Assembly (NCBI GenBank): GCA_965232405.1
Contig: OZ246966.1
Span: forward strand, 2,294,001-2,358,000
DNA from: RCIO01 sp965232405
GTDB lineage: Bacteria > Pseudomonadota > Alphaproteobacteria > Rhizobiales > Rhizobiaceae
Length of the DNA: 64,000 nucleotides
Direction: 5' to 3'
The number at the start of each line of letters is the position of its first letter. Positions within the stretch are counted from its first letter, which is position 1. The position numbers and the translations under genes were made by a program. This document shows, piece by piece, positions 24,271 through 33,325 of this stretch. The notes under the pieces are model-generated. The model made no database searches, was not told the DNA's origin, and saw only the letters and a program-made list of their open reading frames with translations.

Positions 24271-27012
24271 CTAGGCAAAGGCTCCGTGGCAGTGTTTGTA
24301 TTTCTTGCCTGAGCCGCAAGGACACGCTTCGTTGCGGCCGACCTTGCCCCAGGTCGCGGGATCGTTGGGGTCGCGCTGCTCGGCGGGCACAACCTGCGAA
24401 ACCTGACGCGGGCGGGCCAGCGTCATGGTGTCGCCGTCGTCCTGGCTGAATTCGTTCTCGCCGGTGCTGGCATCGACATGCACGCCTTCGCCCTCCGGCG
24501 CCTCCGGAGGCGGTGCGTCAGCAGCCTCGCGCACCAGTTCGACCCGCATCAACTGAGCGGTGACGGCCTGGCGCAGATTCGACAGCAGGCTCTGGAAGAG
24601 CTCGAAGGCTTCCGCCTTGTATTCCTGCAGAGGGTCACGCTGTGCGTAGCCTCGGAATCCGACCACCGAACGCAGATGGTCGAGATTGACCAGATGTTCG
24701 CGCCACAGATGATCGAGCGTCTGCAACAGCACGGTCTTCTCGACATAGGTCATGATCTCGGGCCCGAAACGCTCGGCGCGTTCGGCCGCCGCTTTGTCGG
24801 CTGCTTCGGACAGGCGTTCGCGAATGGCCTCTTCGTCGATGCCTTCCTCGGCGGCCCACTCATCAACTGGAAGGTCGAGATTGAGATGGGTGCGCACATC
24901 TTCCTTGAGCGCCGCGGTGTCCCACTGTTCGGCATAGGCCTTCTCGGGAATGTGGCGGGCCACCATGTCGTCGATCACTTCGCTGCGCATTTCAGCGACC
25001 GTGTCGGACATTGCCTCGCCGTCCATCAGCTCCAGGCGCTGCTCGAACACGACCTTGCGCTGATCGTTCATCACGTCGTCATATTTGAGAAGGTTCTTGC
25101 GGATGTCGAAGTTGCGCGCCTCGACCTTCTTCTGCGCCTTCTCCAGTGCCTTGTTGATCCAGGGATGGATGATCGCTTCGCCTTCCTTGAGGCCAAGTTT
25201 CTGCAGCATCCCGTCCATGCGCTCGGACCCGAAGATGCGCATCAAATCGTCTTGAAGGGAGAGGTAGAATTTCGAGCGGCCGGGATCGCCCTGTCGGCCG
25301 GAACGACCACGCAACTGATTGTCGATACGGCGCGATTCGTGGCGCTCGGTGGCAAGCACGTAGAGCCCGCCGGCGGCGATCGCCTTTTCCTTCAGCTTCT
25401 GAATGTCGGCGCGGATCGCGGCTTCCTTCTGTTCACGCTCCGGTCCGTCCTCCATGTCGCCCAGTTCGTTGGCGACCCGCATATCGGCATTGCCGCCAAG
25501 CTGGATGTCGGTACCGCGGCCGGCCATGTTGGTAGCGATCGTGATGGCGCCCGGCACGCCGGCCTGGGCAACGATCTGCGCTTCCTGCTCGTGGTGACGG
25601 GCGTTGAGCACCTGAAAGTTCTGGATGCCGTCGGCGCGCAGGCGTTCGGCCAGATATTCGGATTTTTCGATGGAGGTCGTGCCGACCAGAATGGGCTGGT
25701 TCTTGGCGGAAGCGGCGCGGATTTCCTCCACGATCGCCTTGTATTTTTCTTCCGTGGTCCGATAGACCTCGTCGTCCTCGTCGACGCGGGCAATCGGCAG
25801 GTTGGTGGGCACCTCGACGACATCGAGGCCGTAAATATTGCCGAATTCCTCCGCTTCCGTAGAGGCCGTGCCGGTCATGCCGGCCAGCTTGTCATACATG
25901 CGGAAATAGTTCTGAAACGTCACGGAAGCGAGCGTCTGGTTTTCCGGCTGGATCGACACATGCTCCTTGGCTTCCAACGCCTGATGCAGGCCTTCGGAGA
26001 AGCGCCGTCCCGGCATCATGCGCCCGGTGAACTCGTCAATGATGACGATTTCGTCGTTGCGGACGATATAGTCCTTGTCCTTCTGGAACAGACGATGGGC
26101 GCGCAACGCGTTGTTGACGTGGTGGACGATGGCGACGTTCTCTACATCGTAGAGCGACTCGCCCTTCAGCAGGTCGGCCTCGCGCAGAAGATTTTCCATC
26201 TTCTCCGTGCCTTCCTCGGTGAAGGTTGCGGTGCGCTGCTTTTCGTCGACCTCGTAATCGCCTTCGGTGAGGTTGGGGATCAGCGCGTCGACACTGTTGT
26301 AGAGGTCTGACCTGTCGTCCAGCGGGCCGGAGATGATCAGCGGCGTTCGCGCTTCGTCGATCAGGATGGAGTCCACTTCATCGACGATTGCGAAGTTGTG
26401 GCCGCGCTGAACCATCTGGCCGCGCTCATATTTCATGTTGTCGCGCAGATAGTCGAAGCCGAGCTCGTTGTTGGTGCCGTAGGTCACGTCGCAGGCATAG
26501 GCCGCGCGCCGCTGATCGTCGTCCATGCCGTGAACGATCACACCGACCGAGAGTCCCAGGAACTTGTACAGCCGGCCCATCCATTCGGAATCGCGTGTGG
26601 CCAGATAGTCGTTGACGGTAACGACGTGAACGCCCTTGCCTTCAAGCGCGTTGAGATAGACCGGAAGAGTGGCGACCAGCGTCTTGCCTTCACCGGTCTT
26701 CATTTCGGCGATCGAACCCTCGTTCAGCACCATCCCGCCGATGAGCTGCACGTCGAAGGGCCGCATTCCCAGCGCGCGGCGCGACGCCTCGCGAACGGTG
26801 GCGAAGGCGGGCACCAGGAGATCTTCGAGCTTGGCGCCGTTGGCGAGCTCTTCACGGAATTTTGCAGTGCGCGCGGCCAGATCGGCATCGCTGAGCGCCT
26901 GCAATTCGCTTTCCATCGCGTTGATGGCTTCGATGCGCGGACGCATCCCCTTGATGCGCCGGTCGTTCGAAGAGCCGAATACCTTGCGGGCTAGGGAACC
27001 TAGGCTGACCAT
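24271..27012 (-). CDS. secA: Preprotein translocase ATPase SecA
   Basis: The motor that drives unfolded proteins through SecYEG. The 913 residues have the usual arrangement: GGMVLNEGSIAEMKTGEGKT with the Walker A motif near residue 100, VDEVDSILIDEARTPLIISG, VGTTSIEKSE in the second nucleotide-binding fold, and NMAGRGTDIQLGG. The C-terminal zinc tail (Cys897, Cys899, Cys908, His909 in ACPCGSGKKYKHCH) is intact and serves SecB binding. AAAGGA lies shortly before the ATG. It is divergent from the parvulin gene, a possible periplasmic chaperone of exported proteins. Confidence 0.98.
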   Translation of the reverse strand: MVSLGSLARKVFGSSNDRRIKGMRPRIEAINAMESELQALSDADLAARTAKFREELANGAKLEDLLVPAFATVREASRRALGMRPFDVQLIGGMVLNEGSIAEMKTGEGKTLVATLPVYLNALEGKGVHVVTVNDYLATRDSEWMGRLYKFLGLSVGVIVHGMDDDQRRAAYACDVTYGTNNELGFDYLRDNMKYERGQMVQRGHNFAIVDEVDSILIDEARTPLIISGPLDDRSDLYNSVDALIPNLTEGDYEVDEKQRTATFTEEGTEKMENLLREADLLKGESLYDVENVAIVHHVNNALRAHRLFQKDKDYIVRNDEIVIIDEFTGRMMPGRRFSEGLHQALEAKEHVSIQPENQTLASVTFQNYFRMYDKLAGMTGTASTEAEEFGNIYGLDVVEVPTNLPIARVDEDDEVYRTTEEKYKAIVEEIRAASAKNQPILVGTTSIEKSEYLAERLRADGIQNFQVLNARHHEQEAQIVAQAGVPGAITIATNMAGRGTDIQLGGNADMRVANELGDMEDGPEREQKEAAIRADIQKLKEKAIAAGGLYVLATERHESRRIDNQLRGRSGRQGDPGRSKFYLSLQDDLMRIFGSERMDGMLQKLGLKEGEAIIHPWINKALEKAQKKVEARNFDIRKNLLKYDDVMNDQRKVVFEQRLELMDGEAMSDTVAEMRSEVIDDMVARHIPEKAYAEQWDTAALKEDVRTHLNLDLPVDEWAAEEGIDEEAIRERLSEAADKAAAERAERFGPEIMTYVEKTVLLQTLDHLWREHLVNLDHLRSVVGFRGYAQRDPLQEYKAEAFELFQSLLSNLRQAVTAQLMRVELVREAADAPPPEAPEGEGVHVDASTGENEFSQDDGDTMTLARPRQVSQVVPAEQRDPNDPATWGKVGRNEACPCGSGKKYKHCHGAFA

Positions 27013-27243
27013 TCTGGTCCTTTCAAAGCAATGTCGCGGGGCCGGCGGTCAAAAACGTTGCGTTCGCGCGGACGCCCCGGATGTGGACAGACTCCCTGGA
27101 AATCGGAAGTGGACGCGAAGTCGAAGGACAGATAAGAGGGGGCACAATCGATGTCAACGTCGCGAAAAAGCTGCCGCGACCCGCACAAAAGCGCCAAATT
27201 TCGGTTGAAGTAGGTCCTCCAGGGAAACACCGGAGAAGTCTGT

Positions 27244-28107
27244 ATGCATTACCTGTTTGGCCGCACTCTGGCCGCCGCCTTTCTTTCTGGCGCCATCGCC
27301 CTGTCTTTCGCTGCGCCGGTTGCGGCGCAGGAGGATGCGGTGGTCGGCAGCGTGAACGGCCAATCCTTCACCGAAGCCGACGTGGCGCTGGCTGAAAGCG
27401 AACTCGATTCACAGTTTGACCGGCTGCCGCCGGAGCAGCGCCGCGCGGCAGCGGTGTCCGCAATTATCGAGATCAAGCTCGCCGCAAAGGCCGCGAAAGA
27501 TGCGGGTATTGGCGATAACGCCGATTTTCAGCGTCGCATGGAATTCCTGCGCGAGCGCGCGCTGCATAGCGAATTCGTCAGGACGGAAGTCGCCAGCACA
27601 GTGACCGACGAGGCCATTCGCGCCCGCTATGATCAGGAAATCGCTTCCGCGCCGGCCAGCAACGAGGTGCGCGCCTCGCATATTCTGGTCGCGACTGAAG
27701 AAGAAGCGGCGAACATCATCAAGCAGCTCGACGAAGGTGCCGACTTTGCCGAACTGGCGAAGGAGCATTCGAGCGACGGATCGGCGCAAAATGGCGGCGA
27801 CCTCGGCTTTTTCGGCCCCGGCCGCATGGTGCCGGCATTCGAGACCGCAGCGTTCGCACTTGAGGTTGGCGCACATTCGGCCGAGCCCGTGCAGTCGCAG
27901 TTCGGCTTTCATGTGATCAAGGTCGTCGACAAGAGACCGCAGCAGCCGCCGGCATTCGAGCAGGTGGAGAGCCAGCTTCGCTCGCTGCTGCTGCGCGAGA
28001 AATATTTCGGCGAGATTGGCGCATTGCGCGAGGCAGCCTCGATCGAGATTTCCGATCCGGCATTGAAGGCAGCCGTCGATGCAATCGACGGCCCGGCCGA
28101 CCAGTAG
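27244..28107 (+). CDS. Exported parvulin-type peptidyl-prolyl isomerase
   Basis: Periplasmic foldase candidate of 287 residues. The signal peptide has likely cleavage after VAA (28). A helical SurA-N-like chaperone region (~30-135) is followed by the PpiC rotamase domain (~140-235), recognised by EVRASHILVATEEEA, FAELAKEHSSDGSAQNGGDLGFFG and FGFHVIKVVDKR. The mature form may be soluble or peripheral; no second membrane segment is seen. It diverges from secA across 231 bp and is followed 19 bp later by argJ. Confidence 0.92.
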   Translation: MHYLFGRTLAAAFLSGAIALSFAAPVAAQEDAVVGSVNGQSFTEADVALAESELDSQFDRLPPEQRRAAAVSAIIEIKLAAKAAKDAGIGDNADFQRRMEFLRERALHSEFVRTEVASTVTDEAIRARYDQEIASAPASNEVRASHILVATEEEAANIIKQLDEGADFAELAKEHSSDGSAQNGGDLGFFGPGRMVPAFETAAFALEVGAHSAEPVQSQFGFHVIKVVDKRPQQPPAFEQVESQLRSLLLREKYFGEIGALREAASIEISDPALKAAVDAIDGPADQ

Positions 28108-28126
28108 TTCGAGCCGACGGCAGGCC

Positions 28127-29368
28127 ATGTCGACAAGCGTTTCGCCGCTCGCACCCAAGACCACTCCTAAAATGCCCGCCATTGAGGGCATGCGCATCGC
28201 TACGGCGCAGGCCGGCATCAAATATGCCGGCCGTACCGACCTGCTGGTGATGGCGTTCGACCCGGGAACAGCAGTTGCCGGCGTCTTCACGCGATCGAAA
28301 TGCCCGTCGGCGGCCGTCGATTTTTGCCGGCAGAACCTTCCGGGCGGCGCGGCGCGGGCGCTTGTGGTCAATTCTGGCAATGCCAATGCGTTTACCGGCA
28401 AGCGGGGACGCGAGTCGACGCAACTGACCGCCGAAGCTGCGGCGCAGGCGGTGGGTTGTGCGTCGAGCGAGGTGTTTCTGGCTTCGACCGGCGTGATTGG
28501 CGAGCCGCTGGAAGCAGGCAAGTTCACGCATCTGCTGAAGTCGCTTGCGGCTGATGCAGCGCCGGACGGGTGGCTTGAGGCCGGCAAGGCGATCATGACC
28601 ACCGATACGTTCCCGAAATACGCAACGGCGACGGCGAAGCTCGGCGACGTTGAGGTGACGATCAACGGTATCGCCAAGGGCGCGGGCATGATCGCGCCCG
28701 ACATGGCGACGATGCTTTCTTTTGTTGCCACCGATGCGCCGATTTCCGCTCCGGTTCTGCAGGCGCTTCTGTCCAAGGGTGTGGGCAGGACATTCAATTC
28801 CGTCACCGTGGATGGAGATACCTCCACCTCGGACACGCTGATGCTTTTTGCGACGGGTGCAGCCGCCAAGCGCGGCGCGGCGGCGATAACGGAGCCGGGC
28901 GATCCGCGGCTTGGCGGCTTCAAGCGGGCGCTCAACCGGCTGATGAAATCGCTCGCGATGCAGATCGCGCGGGATGGCGAGGGCGCGCGCAAGCTGATCG
29001 AGGTTACGGTCGAGGGTGCGAAATCCTCCCGTTCGGCCAAGCGCATCGCCATGTCCATTGCCAATTCACCGTTGGTGAAGACGGCGGTTGCCGGGGAGGA
29101 CGCAAACTGGGGACGCGTGGTGATGGCCGTCGGCAAGGCCGGTGAACCGGCCGACCGCGACCTGCTGACAATCAGCTTTGGCGACGTGCGCGTTGCGCAT
29201 CGCGGCGAGCGCGACCCGGACTATTCGGAGGAAGTGGCGTCGCAATATATGCGCGGCGACGAGATCAGGATCGGGGTCGATATCGGCCTTGGGCGCGGCA
29301 AGGCGACGGTGTGGACCTGCGACCTCACCAAGGAATATGTCGCCATCAACGGCGACTACCGGTCCTAG
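28127..29368 (+). CDS. argJ: Bifunctional ornithine acetyltransferase / N-acetylglutamate synthase ArgJ
   Basis: Recycles the acetyl group in the cyclic arginine pathway by transferring it from N-acetylornithine to glutamate; many members also use acetyl-CoA. The 413 residues contain the self-cleavage site KGAGMIAPDMATMLSF, with Thr195 becoming the N-terminal nucleophile of the beta chain. KCPSAAVDFCRQ and SGNANAFTG are further family blocks. I start at the ATG at 28127 (MSTSVSPLAP); the longer frame from 28079 overlaps the parvulin gene. Bifunctionality is inferred from the family. Confidence 0.96.
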   Translation: MSTSVSPLAPKTTPKMPAIEGMRIATAQAGIKYAGRTDLLVMAFDPGTAVAGVFTRSKCPSAAVDFCRQNLPGGAARALVVNSGNANAFTGKRGRESTQLTAEAAAQAVGCASSEVFLASTGVIGEPLEAGKFTHLLKSLAADAAPDGWLEAGKAIMTTDTFPKYATATAKLGDVEVTINGIAKGAGMIAPDMATMLSFVATDAPISAPVLQALLSKGVGRTFNSVTVDGDTSTSDTLMLFATGAAAKRGAAAITEPGDPRLGGFKRALNRLMKSLAMQIARDGEGARKLIEVTVEGAKSSRSAKRIAMSIANSPLVKTAVAGEDANWGRVVMAVGKAGEPADRDLLTISFGDVRVAHRGERDPDYSEEVASQYMRGDEIRIGVDIGLGRGKATVWTCDLTKEYVAINGDYRS

Positions 29369-29377
29369 GAACGGTCT

Positions 29378-30157
29378 GTGACGAAACTGCTGAACACATC
29401 GCCACTGGGCGTCGTGCGGCGCTTTGAAGCGGCCGGGTTCCGGGCATGGCCGGCAGCATCGGTGCGTTATGACGGCGCCTGGGTTGTGCGGCTCACGGCC
29501 GGTCATCCCGCCAAGCGCCTGAATTCCGTCAATCCGATCGATCCGGGCGACACGCTCGATATGGATGAGCGCATTGAGCGGGCAGCGCGGCGCTTTGAAT
29601 CCTACGGGCGGCCGATGGTCTTTCGCATGTCGCCGCTCGCGGGCCAGCCGCTTACGAAACGTTTCGATGCGGGTGGATGGGACCGGTTTTCGGAATCGCT
29701 GGTGATGATGGCCTCATTGGCCGAAGCGCCGGTGGACGACGTGCCGCCGCTGATCCCGCTGAAGGATATCGGCCGTTATGTCGGCGCGGCGATCCACGTG
29801 CACGGTTACGAAACCTCGATGCGTGCCGGCCTTTCGGAACTGATTGGCTCGATCGAAGCGGAGACCGGGATGTTCGTCATCGATGTGGATGGCGAGGCGG
29901 CATCCAGCGCGATCTGTGTGCATGATGGCGAACTGGCCGGCCTGTTCGAGATCGCGACACATGGGGATCACCGTGGCAACGGCTATGGCCGGCGCATCAC
30001 GTTGTCGGCGCTCAAATGGGCGCGGACGCGGGGCGCGCGCATCGCCTGGCTGCAGGTCGAGGCCGACAATGAGGCGGCGATCTCGCTCTATCGCTCGATG
30101 GGCTTTTTCGAAGCCTATCGCTACCACTACCGACGCCCGCCCGAGGGCCGGTTGTGA
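29378..30157 (+). CDS. GNAT-family N-acetyltransferase
   Basis: 259 residues with a GTG start 9 bp after argJ. The C-terminal half holds the GNAT core: GLFEIATHGDHRGNGYGRRI includes the acetyl-CoA binding R-x-x-G-x-G motif, and LQVEADNEAAISLYRSMGFFEAYRYHYR is the terminal signature. The N-terminal half is a degenerate GNAT-like lobe, so this is a two-lobed type. The substrate is unknown. The stop overlaps the mutT start by 4 bp (GTGA), so argJ, this gene and mutT probably form one operon. Confidence 0.87.
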   Translation: MTKLLNTSPLGVVRRFEAAGFRAWPAASVRYDGAWVVRLTAGHPAKRLNSVNPIDPGDTLDMDERIERAARRFESYGRPMVFRMSPLAGQPLTKRFDAGGWDRFSESLVMMASLAEAPVDDVPPLIPLKDIGRYVGAAIHVHGYETSMRAGLSELIGSIEAETGMFVIDVDGEAASSAICVHDGELAGLFEIATHGDHRGNGYGRRITLSALKWARTRGARIAWLQVEADNEAAISLYRSMGFFEAYRYHYRRPPEGRL

Positions 30158-30567
30158 GCGATTCGGACAAACCTCTCGTAATTGTTGCGGCCTGCGCGCT
30201 GGTAGACGCCGACCAGCGTGTGCTCATTGCCCAGCGGCCGGACGGCAAGGCAATGGCCGGGCTGTGGGAGTTTCCGGGCGGCAAGCTGGAACCGGGCGAG
30301 ACGCCGGAAGAAGCGATCATCCGCGAGTTGCGCGAGGAACTGCAGATCGAGACCAAGGCGGCCTGCCTCGCGCCGCTGACCTTCGCCAGCCACAGCTATG
30401 ACGATTTTCACCTGCTTATGCCGCTATTCGTGTGCCGTCGCTTCTGGGGCACGCCGGTCGCGGTTGAGCATCAGGCGCTGAAGTGGGTGCGTGCGTCAAA
30501 GCTCAGGGACTACGCGATGCCTGACGCTGACGTGCCGCTGATCGCGCATCTGACTGATCTGCTTTGA
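30154..30567 (+). CDS. mutT: 8-oxo-dGTP diphosphatase, MutT type (Nudix)
   Basis: Removes oxidised nucleotides such as 8-oxo-dGTP from the pool. The 137 residues carry the Nudix box GGKLEPGETPEEAIIRELRE followed by ELQIE, in which the glycine usually found late in the box is Gln; the metal-binding REXXEE core is intact. LWEFPGGK and HxYDDFHLLMPLFVCRRFWG are typical of MutT. It starts at a GTG overlapping the previous stop. Substrate specificity is inferred from resemblance. Confidence 0.88.
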   Translation: MSDSDKPLVIVAACALVDADQRVLIAQRPDGKAMAGLWEFPGGKLEPGETPEEAIIRELREELQIETKAACLAPLTFASHSYDDFHLLMPLFVCRRFWGTPVAVEHQALKWVRASKLRDYAMPDADVPLIAHLTDLL

Positions 30568-30568
30568 T

Positions 30569-30587
30569 TTCCGGCTCTGGGCCGGAA
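30569..30587 (+). terminator. Hairpin after mutT (weak terminator candidate)
   Basis: TTCCGGC (30569-30575) pairs with GCCGGAA (30581-30587) around TCTGG, beginning just after the mutT stop codon. No T tract follows, so it may be a 3' mRNA end stabiliser instead. Confidence 0.35.
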
Positions 30588-30687
30588 TCATGATTAACGA
30601 ATCCTTCACGCGGCGGTGGAATAGTCGCTCCATCGGCTCGTATCAGCGATTGTCGCATGATGCGGGCACGGCAAGGAGCCGGGTATC

Positions 30688-31005
30688 ATGTGGCCTGAGC
30701 AAAACAAGCAAGCGAACGAAGACCAGCCAGCGGATTTTCTGGGTGTCGCGGGTTCGCTACGTTTCGCGCTGATGTTTGGCGCCGCGGCAATTGCGCTGGC
30801 GCTTTTCGTCACGCCATTTGCCGAGCGCCAGGCGCAATCACTGATGGCGCGCGGGCCTGTCGGCCTCGACACGATGTCCACCGGTTCGATCAATCCTGCC
30901 GGGCGCGGCGGCGGCTCCTACACGATCCGGCGGAGCGTGCTCCAGTCCAGCCCGCAGTCGGTCTGCATCATCCGGAAAAATGGCCTGCGAACCGGCGACT
31001 GCTGA
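30688..31005 (+). CDS. Small membrane protein of unknown function before the pilin gene
   Basis: 105 residues with one transmembrane helix (FALMFGAAAIALALFVTPFA, ~26-46). The C-terminal part is Gly/Ser-rich and ends with two cysteines in SVCIIRKNGLRTGDC, which could form a disulphide outside the cytoplasm. AAGGAG lies 9 bp before the ATG. I do not recognise the family. It is 92 bp upstream of the Flp pilin gene in the same direction, with a CtrA-like half-site between, so co-function is possible but unproven. Confidence 0.7.
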   Translation: MWPEQNKQANEDQPADFLGVAGSLRFALMFGAAAIALALFVTPFAERQAQSLMARGPVGLDTMSTGSINPAGRGGGSYTIRRSVLQSSPQSVCIIRKNGLRTGDC

Positions 31006-31039
31006 AAATATCAAGATAGTAAACGCAGTTCGGTCGGCA

Positions 31040-31047
31040 TTAACCAT
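31040..31047 (+). promoter_or_regulatory. CtrA-like half-site TTAACCAT before the pilin gene
   Basis: TTAACCAT stands 50 bp upstream of the Flp pilin ATG. It is the Caulobacter CtrA half-site, and CtrA activates pilA there. No second TTAA is found at the 7-bp spacing, so this is weaker than the two omp sites. Confidence 0.35.
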
Positions 31048-31097
31048 TTTGAACGACCGGCGGCGCTACAGTCATGCGCGATCGTTCGGGGTGTCAC

Positions 31098-31265
31098 ATG
31101 ATCAAGCGGTTTCTCAGTAACAATTCGGGCGCGACAGCCATAGAATATGGCCTCATCGTTGCCGTGCTTTCGCTTGCCATCGTTGCCGGCGTCGCGACCA
31201 CAACGAATTCGGTGAAATCCCTTTTCACCGGCACCGCGACCAAGCTGGACGCTTCCGTCGAATAG
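31098..31265 (+). CDS. Flp-type (type IVb) pilin
   Basis: A 55-residue prepilin. A short basic leader (MIKRFLSNNSG) ends in Gly before ATAIEYGLIVAVLSLAIVAG, the exact Flp cleavage and hydrophobic signature with Glu at mature position 5. Mature Flp forms tight-adherence pili assembled by the Tad/Cpa machinery. No cpa/tad genes occur in the window, so this copy is separate from its assembly locus or is an extra pilin. An in-frame ATG at 31074 would spoil the leader length; 31098 is preferred. Confidence 0.92.
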   Translation: MIKRFLSNNSGATAIEYGLIVAVLSLAIVAGVATTTNSVKSLFTGTATKLDASVE

Positions 31266-31285
31266 ACAGGCAGGTTGCCGGCGCA

Positions 31286-32170
31286 TCATTTGCCGGATTT
31301 GCCGAGTACATCCTTCAGCGATATTTGAGCGCTGCCGGGTTTCAGCGGCTTTTGCTGCGAGGCATGGGGCGCCCAGCCGGACAGCCATATGAACGAAAAT
31401 GTCGCGCGTATCCGTCCGTCCGGATCGGAGTAGCGTTCGGCATAGATCTCGGCCGCGCGGACGAAGAGCCGGCGCGCCGCCGGTGTCAGGTTCCTTGCCG
31501 AAAGCGCGTTGGTTTCGCCCATCGCGCGCAGATCGCGCATCAGATCGAACATCGTATCGTAGCGGACCGTCAGGCTCTCGCTGTCGGCCACCGGCAGAGC
31601 AAAGCCTGCCCGCTGAAGCAACGCGCCGGCATCGCGCACATCCATGAAGGGCGCGACCCGCGGGCTCGCGCCGCCGCTCGTTTCGGTTTCGGCTGCGAGC
31701 AGGGCGGCACGCAGTTCGTTCAGTGTGCCGTGACCGGGAAGGGCGGCGAGGAACAGGCCGTCGGGCCTCAACGCGCGCCTGATCTGTGCAAGCAGCCCAG
31801 GCGTATCGTTGGTCTGGTGCAGGGAAAGCAGCGAGACCGCAATATCAAGGCTCTCGTCGGCAAGAGGTAGCTCTTCGGCTGGTGATACGCTCTGGCGGAT
31901 GGCGGTTTCGGTTTCGGTTTCCAGAAAGGCCGGGTGCGCTTCGATGCGCAGAACCTGCCCGACCTTGCCCGATGCCAGCATGGCCGATGTTGCGGCCGGC
32001 GTCAGGCAATGGAGCGCGGCGGACTGCGAAAAGCGCCGTTCGACCGCCGATAGCCGCAAGGCCAGATCGTCGGTGATGTGGCGAAGCAAGAAATCCGCGC
32101 CGGAGGTGGCGGCGCGCAGCGCCCGCAGCTTGCGCCGGACTATCAGGTCGCGATCAAATATCTGGTCCAT
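31286..32170 (-). CDS. SAM-dependent methyltransferase, BioC/NDUFAF5-like
   Basis: 294 residues starting MDQIFDRDLIVRRKLRALR, a start typical of alphaproteobacterial relatives of the complex I assembly factor NDUFAF5. The methyltransferase core spans ~45-150: LPLADESLDIAVSLLSLHQTNDTPGLLAQIRRALRPDGLFLAALPG, read in segments. The usual glycine-rich SAM loop is poorly conserved in this protein. A TTG at 32203 is an alternative start. It diverges from comF by 73 bp, a neighbourhood commonly kept in rhizobia. Function inferred from resemblance only. Confidence 0.8.
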   Translation of the reverse strand: MDQIFDRDLIVRRKLRALRAATSGADFLLRHITDDLALRLSAVERRFSQSAALHCLTPAATSAMLASGKVGQVLRIEAHPAFLETETETAIRQSVSPAEELPLADESLDIAVSLLSLHQTNDTPGLLAQIRRALRPDGLFLAALPGHGTLNELRAALLAAETETSGGASPRVAPFMDVRDAGALLQRAGFALPVADSESLTVRYDTMFDLMRDLRAMGETNALSARNLTPAARRLFVRAAEIYAERYSDPDGRIRATFSFIWLSGWAPHASQQKPLKPGSAQISLKDVLGKSGK

Positions 32171-32243
32171 TCGTTCCAGCACTTCCGGCCCGGATGCTCG
32201 CAAGCACGCCGAACCATGATAGGTTGCGCCTCAGGTCGCCGAT

Positions 32244-33020
32244 ATGAATGTAGAGATCAAGAGCCACGCCGGAAATCTGGCTGCACCGCTGGCGCGGCTG
32301 CTGTTTCCGCCGGTATGCGCCGGGTGCCGACGGCATGTTCGCGAACCCGGCACGCTGTGTCCGTCCTGCTGGCAGGAGGTGCGTTTCATCGAACCGCCTC
32401 TCTGTGCAGTGCTGGGCACGCCGTTTGCCTATGACGTTGGCGACGAGGCCATTTCGCCGGCGGCTCTCGCCGATCCGCCGCCTTTTGCCAGAGCGCGCGC
32501 CGCAGTTGCCTATTCGGGCGTCGCGCGGCAACTCGTACAGAACCTGAAATATCGCGACCGTACCGACCTTGCGCCGTGGATGGCGCGATGGATGGCAAGG
32601 GCTGGTGCTGAGCTTCTGCTAGACGCGGATGTGATTGTTCCGGTTCCGTTGCACCGGCGGCGCTTCTTCGTGCGCCGTTTCAACCAGTCGGCCGAATTGG
32701 CGCGGCACGTCGCCCGGCTTGCGGATTTGCCATTCGATCCGCTTGCGGTCGTGCGGGCCAAGAGGACACGGCAGCAGGTGGGGCTTGGAACAAAGGAACG
32801 GGCCGCCAACATGCGCGGCGCATTCAAGGTGCCGGAGCAGGCCAGGATTGGCGTCAGCGGCCGGCGGGTGCTTGTCGTCGATGATGTCTATACGACGGGG
32901 GCCACCGTATCGGCCGTGACCAAGGCGTTGAGACAGGCCGGCGCACGCGAGGTTGATGTTCTCACCTTCGCGCTTGCCATTCCCGGGGACTTCCTGCCCG
33001 AGGACGCAGACACTATATAG
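32244..33020 (+). CDS. comF: ComF-family phosphoribosyltransferase-like protein
   Basis: 258 residues. The N-terminal double zinc knuckle (CAGC and CPSC) is followed by a type I phosphoribosyltransferase fold: PVPLHRRRFFVRRFNQSAELAR and the PRPP loop VLVVDDVYTTGATVSAV. ComF homologues are linked to DNA uptake in competent species and to replication-fork restart in others; the role in alphaproteobacteria is unclear. grxC follows 23 bp later, beginning a tight run comF-grxC-nitrilase-DUF1178 with start/stop overlaps. Confidence 0.9.
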   Translation: MNVEIKSHAGNLAAPLARLLFPPVCAGCRRHVREPGTLCPSCWQEVRFIEPPLCAVLGTPFAYDVGDEAISPAALADPPPFARARAAVAYSGVARQLVQNLKYRDRTDLAPWMARWMARAGAELLLDADVIVPVPLHRRRFFVRRFNQSAELARHVARLADLPFDPLAVVRAKRTRQQVGLGTKERAANMRGAFKVPEQARIGVSGRRVLVVDDVYTTGATVSAVTKALRQAGAREVDVLTFALAIPGDFLPEDADTI

Positions 33021-33043
33021 AACCGTCCGGGACCAGGAATTCG

Positions 33044-33325
33044 ATGACAGACGTTACGATATATACCCGCATGATGTGCGGCTTCTGCACGGCAGCCAAA
33101 CGGCTGCTCGATGCCAAGGGTGTTGCCTATACCGAGCACGATGCGAGCTTTTCGCCGGAGTTGCGGCGCGAGATGATCCAGCGCGCCAACGGGCGTTCGA
33201 CTTTCCCGCAGATTTTCATCGGCGATGTGCATGTCGGCGGCTGCGACGAACTGCATGCGCTCGAGCATGAAGGCAAGCTCGATCCGTTGCTTCAGGGTGT
33301 TGCCGGCGGGAGCCAGACGTCGTGA
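33044..33325 (+). CDS. grxC: Glutaredoxin 3
   Basis: A 93-residue thioredoxin-fold dithiol glutaredoxin. The active site CGFC occupies residues 12-15 and the glutathione-binding TFPQIFIGDVHVGGCDEL follows in the second half, typical of GrxC. It reduces disulphides using glutathione in the cytoplasm, for example in ribonucleotide reductase. The stop overlaps the GTG start of the nitrilase-family gene by 4 bp. Confidence 0.95.
   Translation: MTDVTIYTRMMCGFCTAAKRLLDAKGVAYTEHDASFSPELRREMIQRANGRSTFPQIFIGDVHVGGCDELHALEHEGKLDPLLQGVAGGSQTS

Noticed and set aside
24255..24273. TAGAGCC/GGCTCTA hairpin between the antiporter gene and secA as a terminator
   Set aside because: It overlaps the secA stop codon, has only a 7-bp stem and no T tract on either strand, so I do not call it.
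30154..30567. Loss of the late Nudix-box glycine (Gln in its place) as a sign of inactive MutT
   Set aside because: The metal-binding REXXEE residues are intact and the glycine is not catalytic, so the enzyme is probably active.
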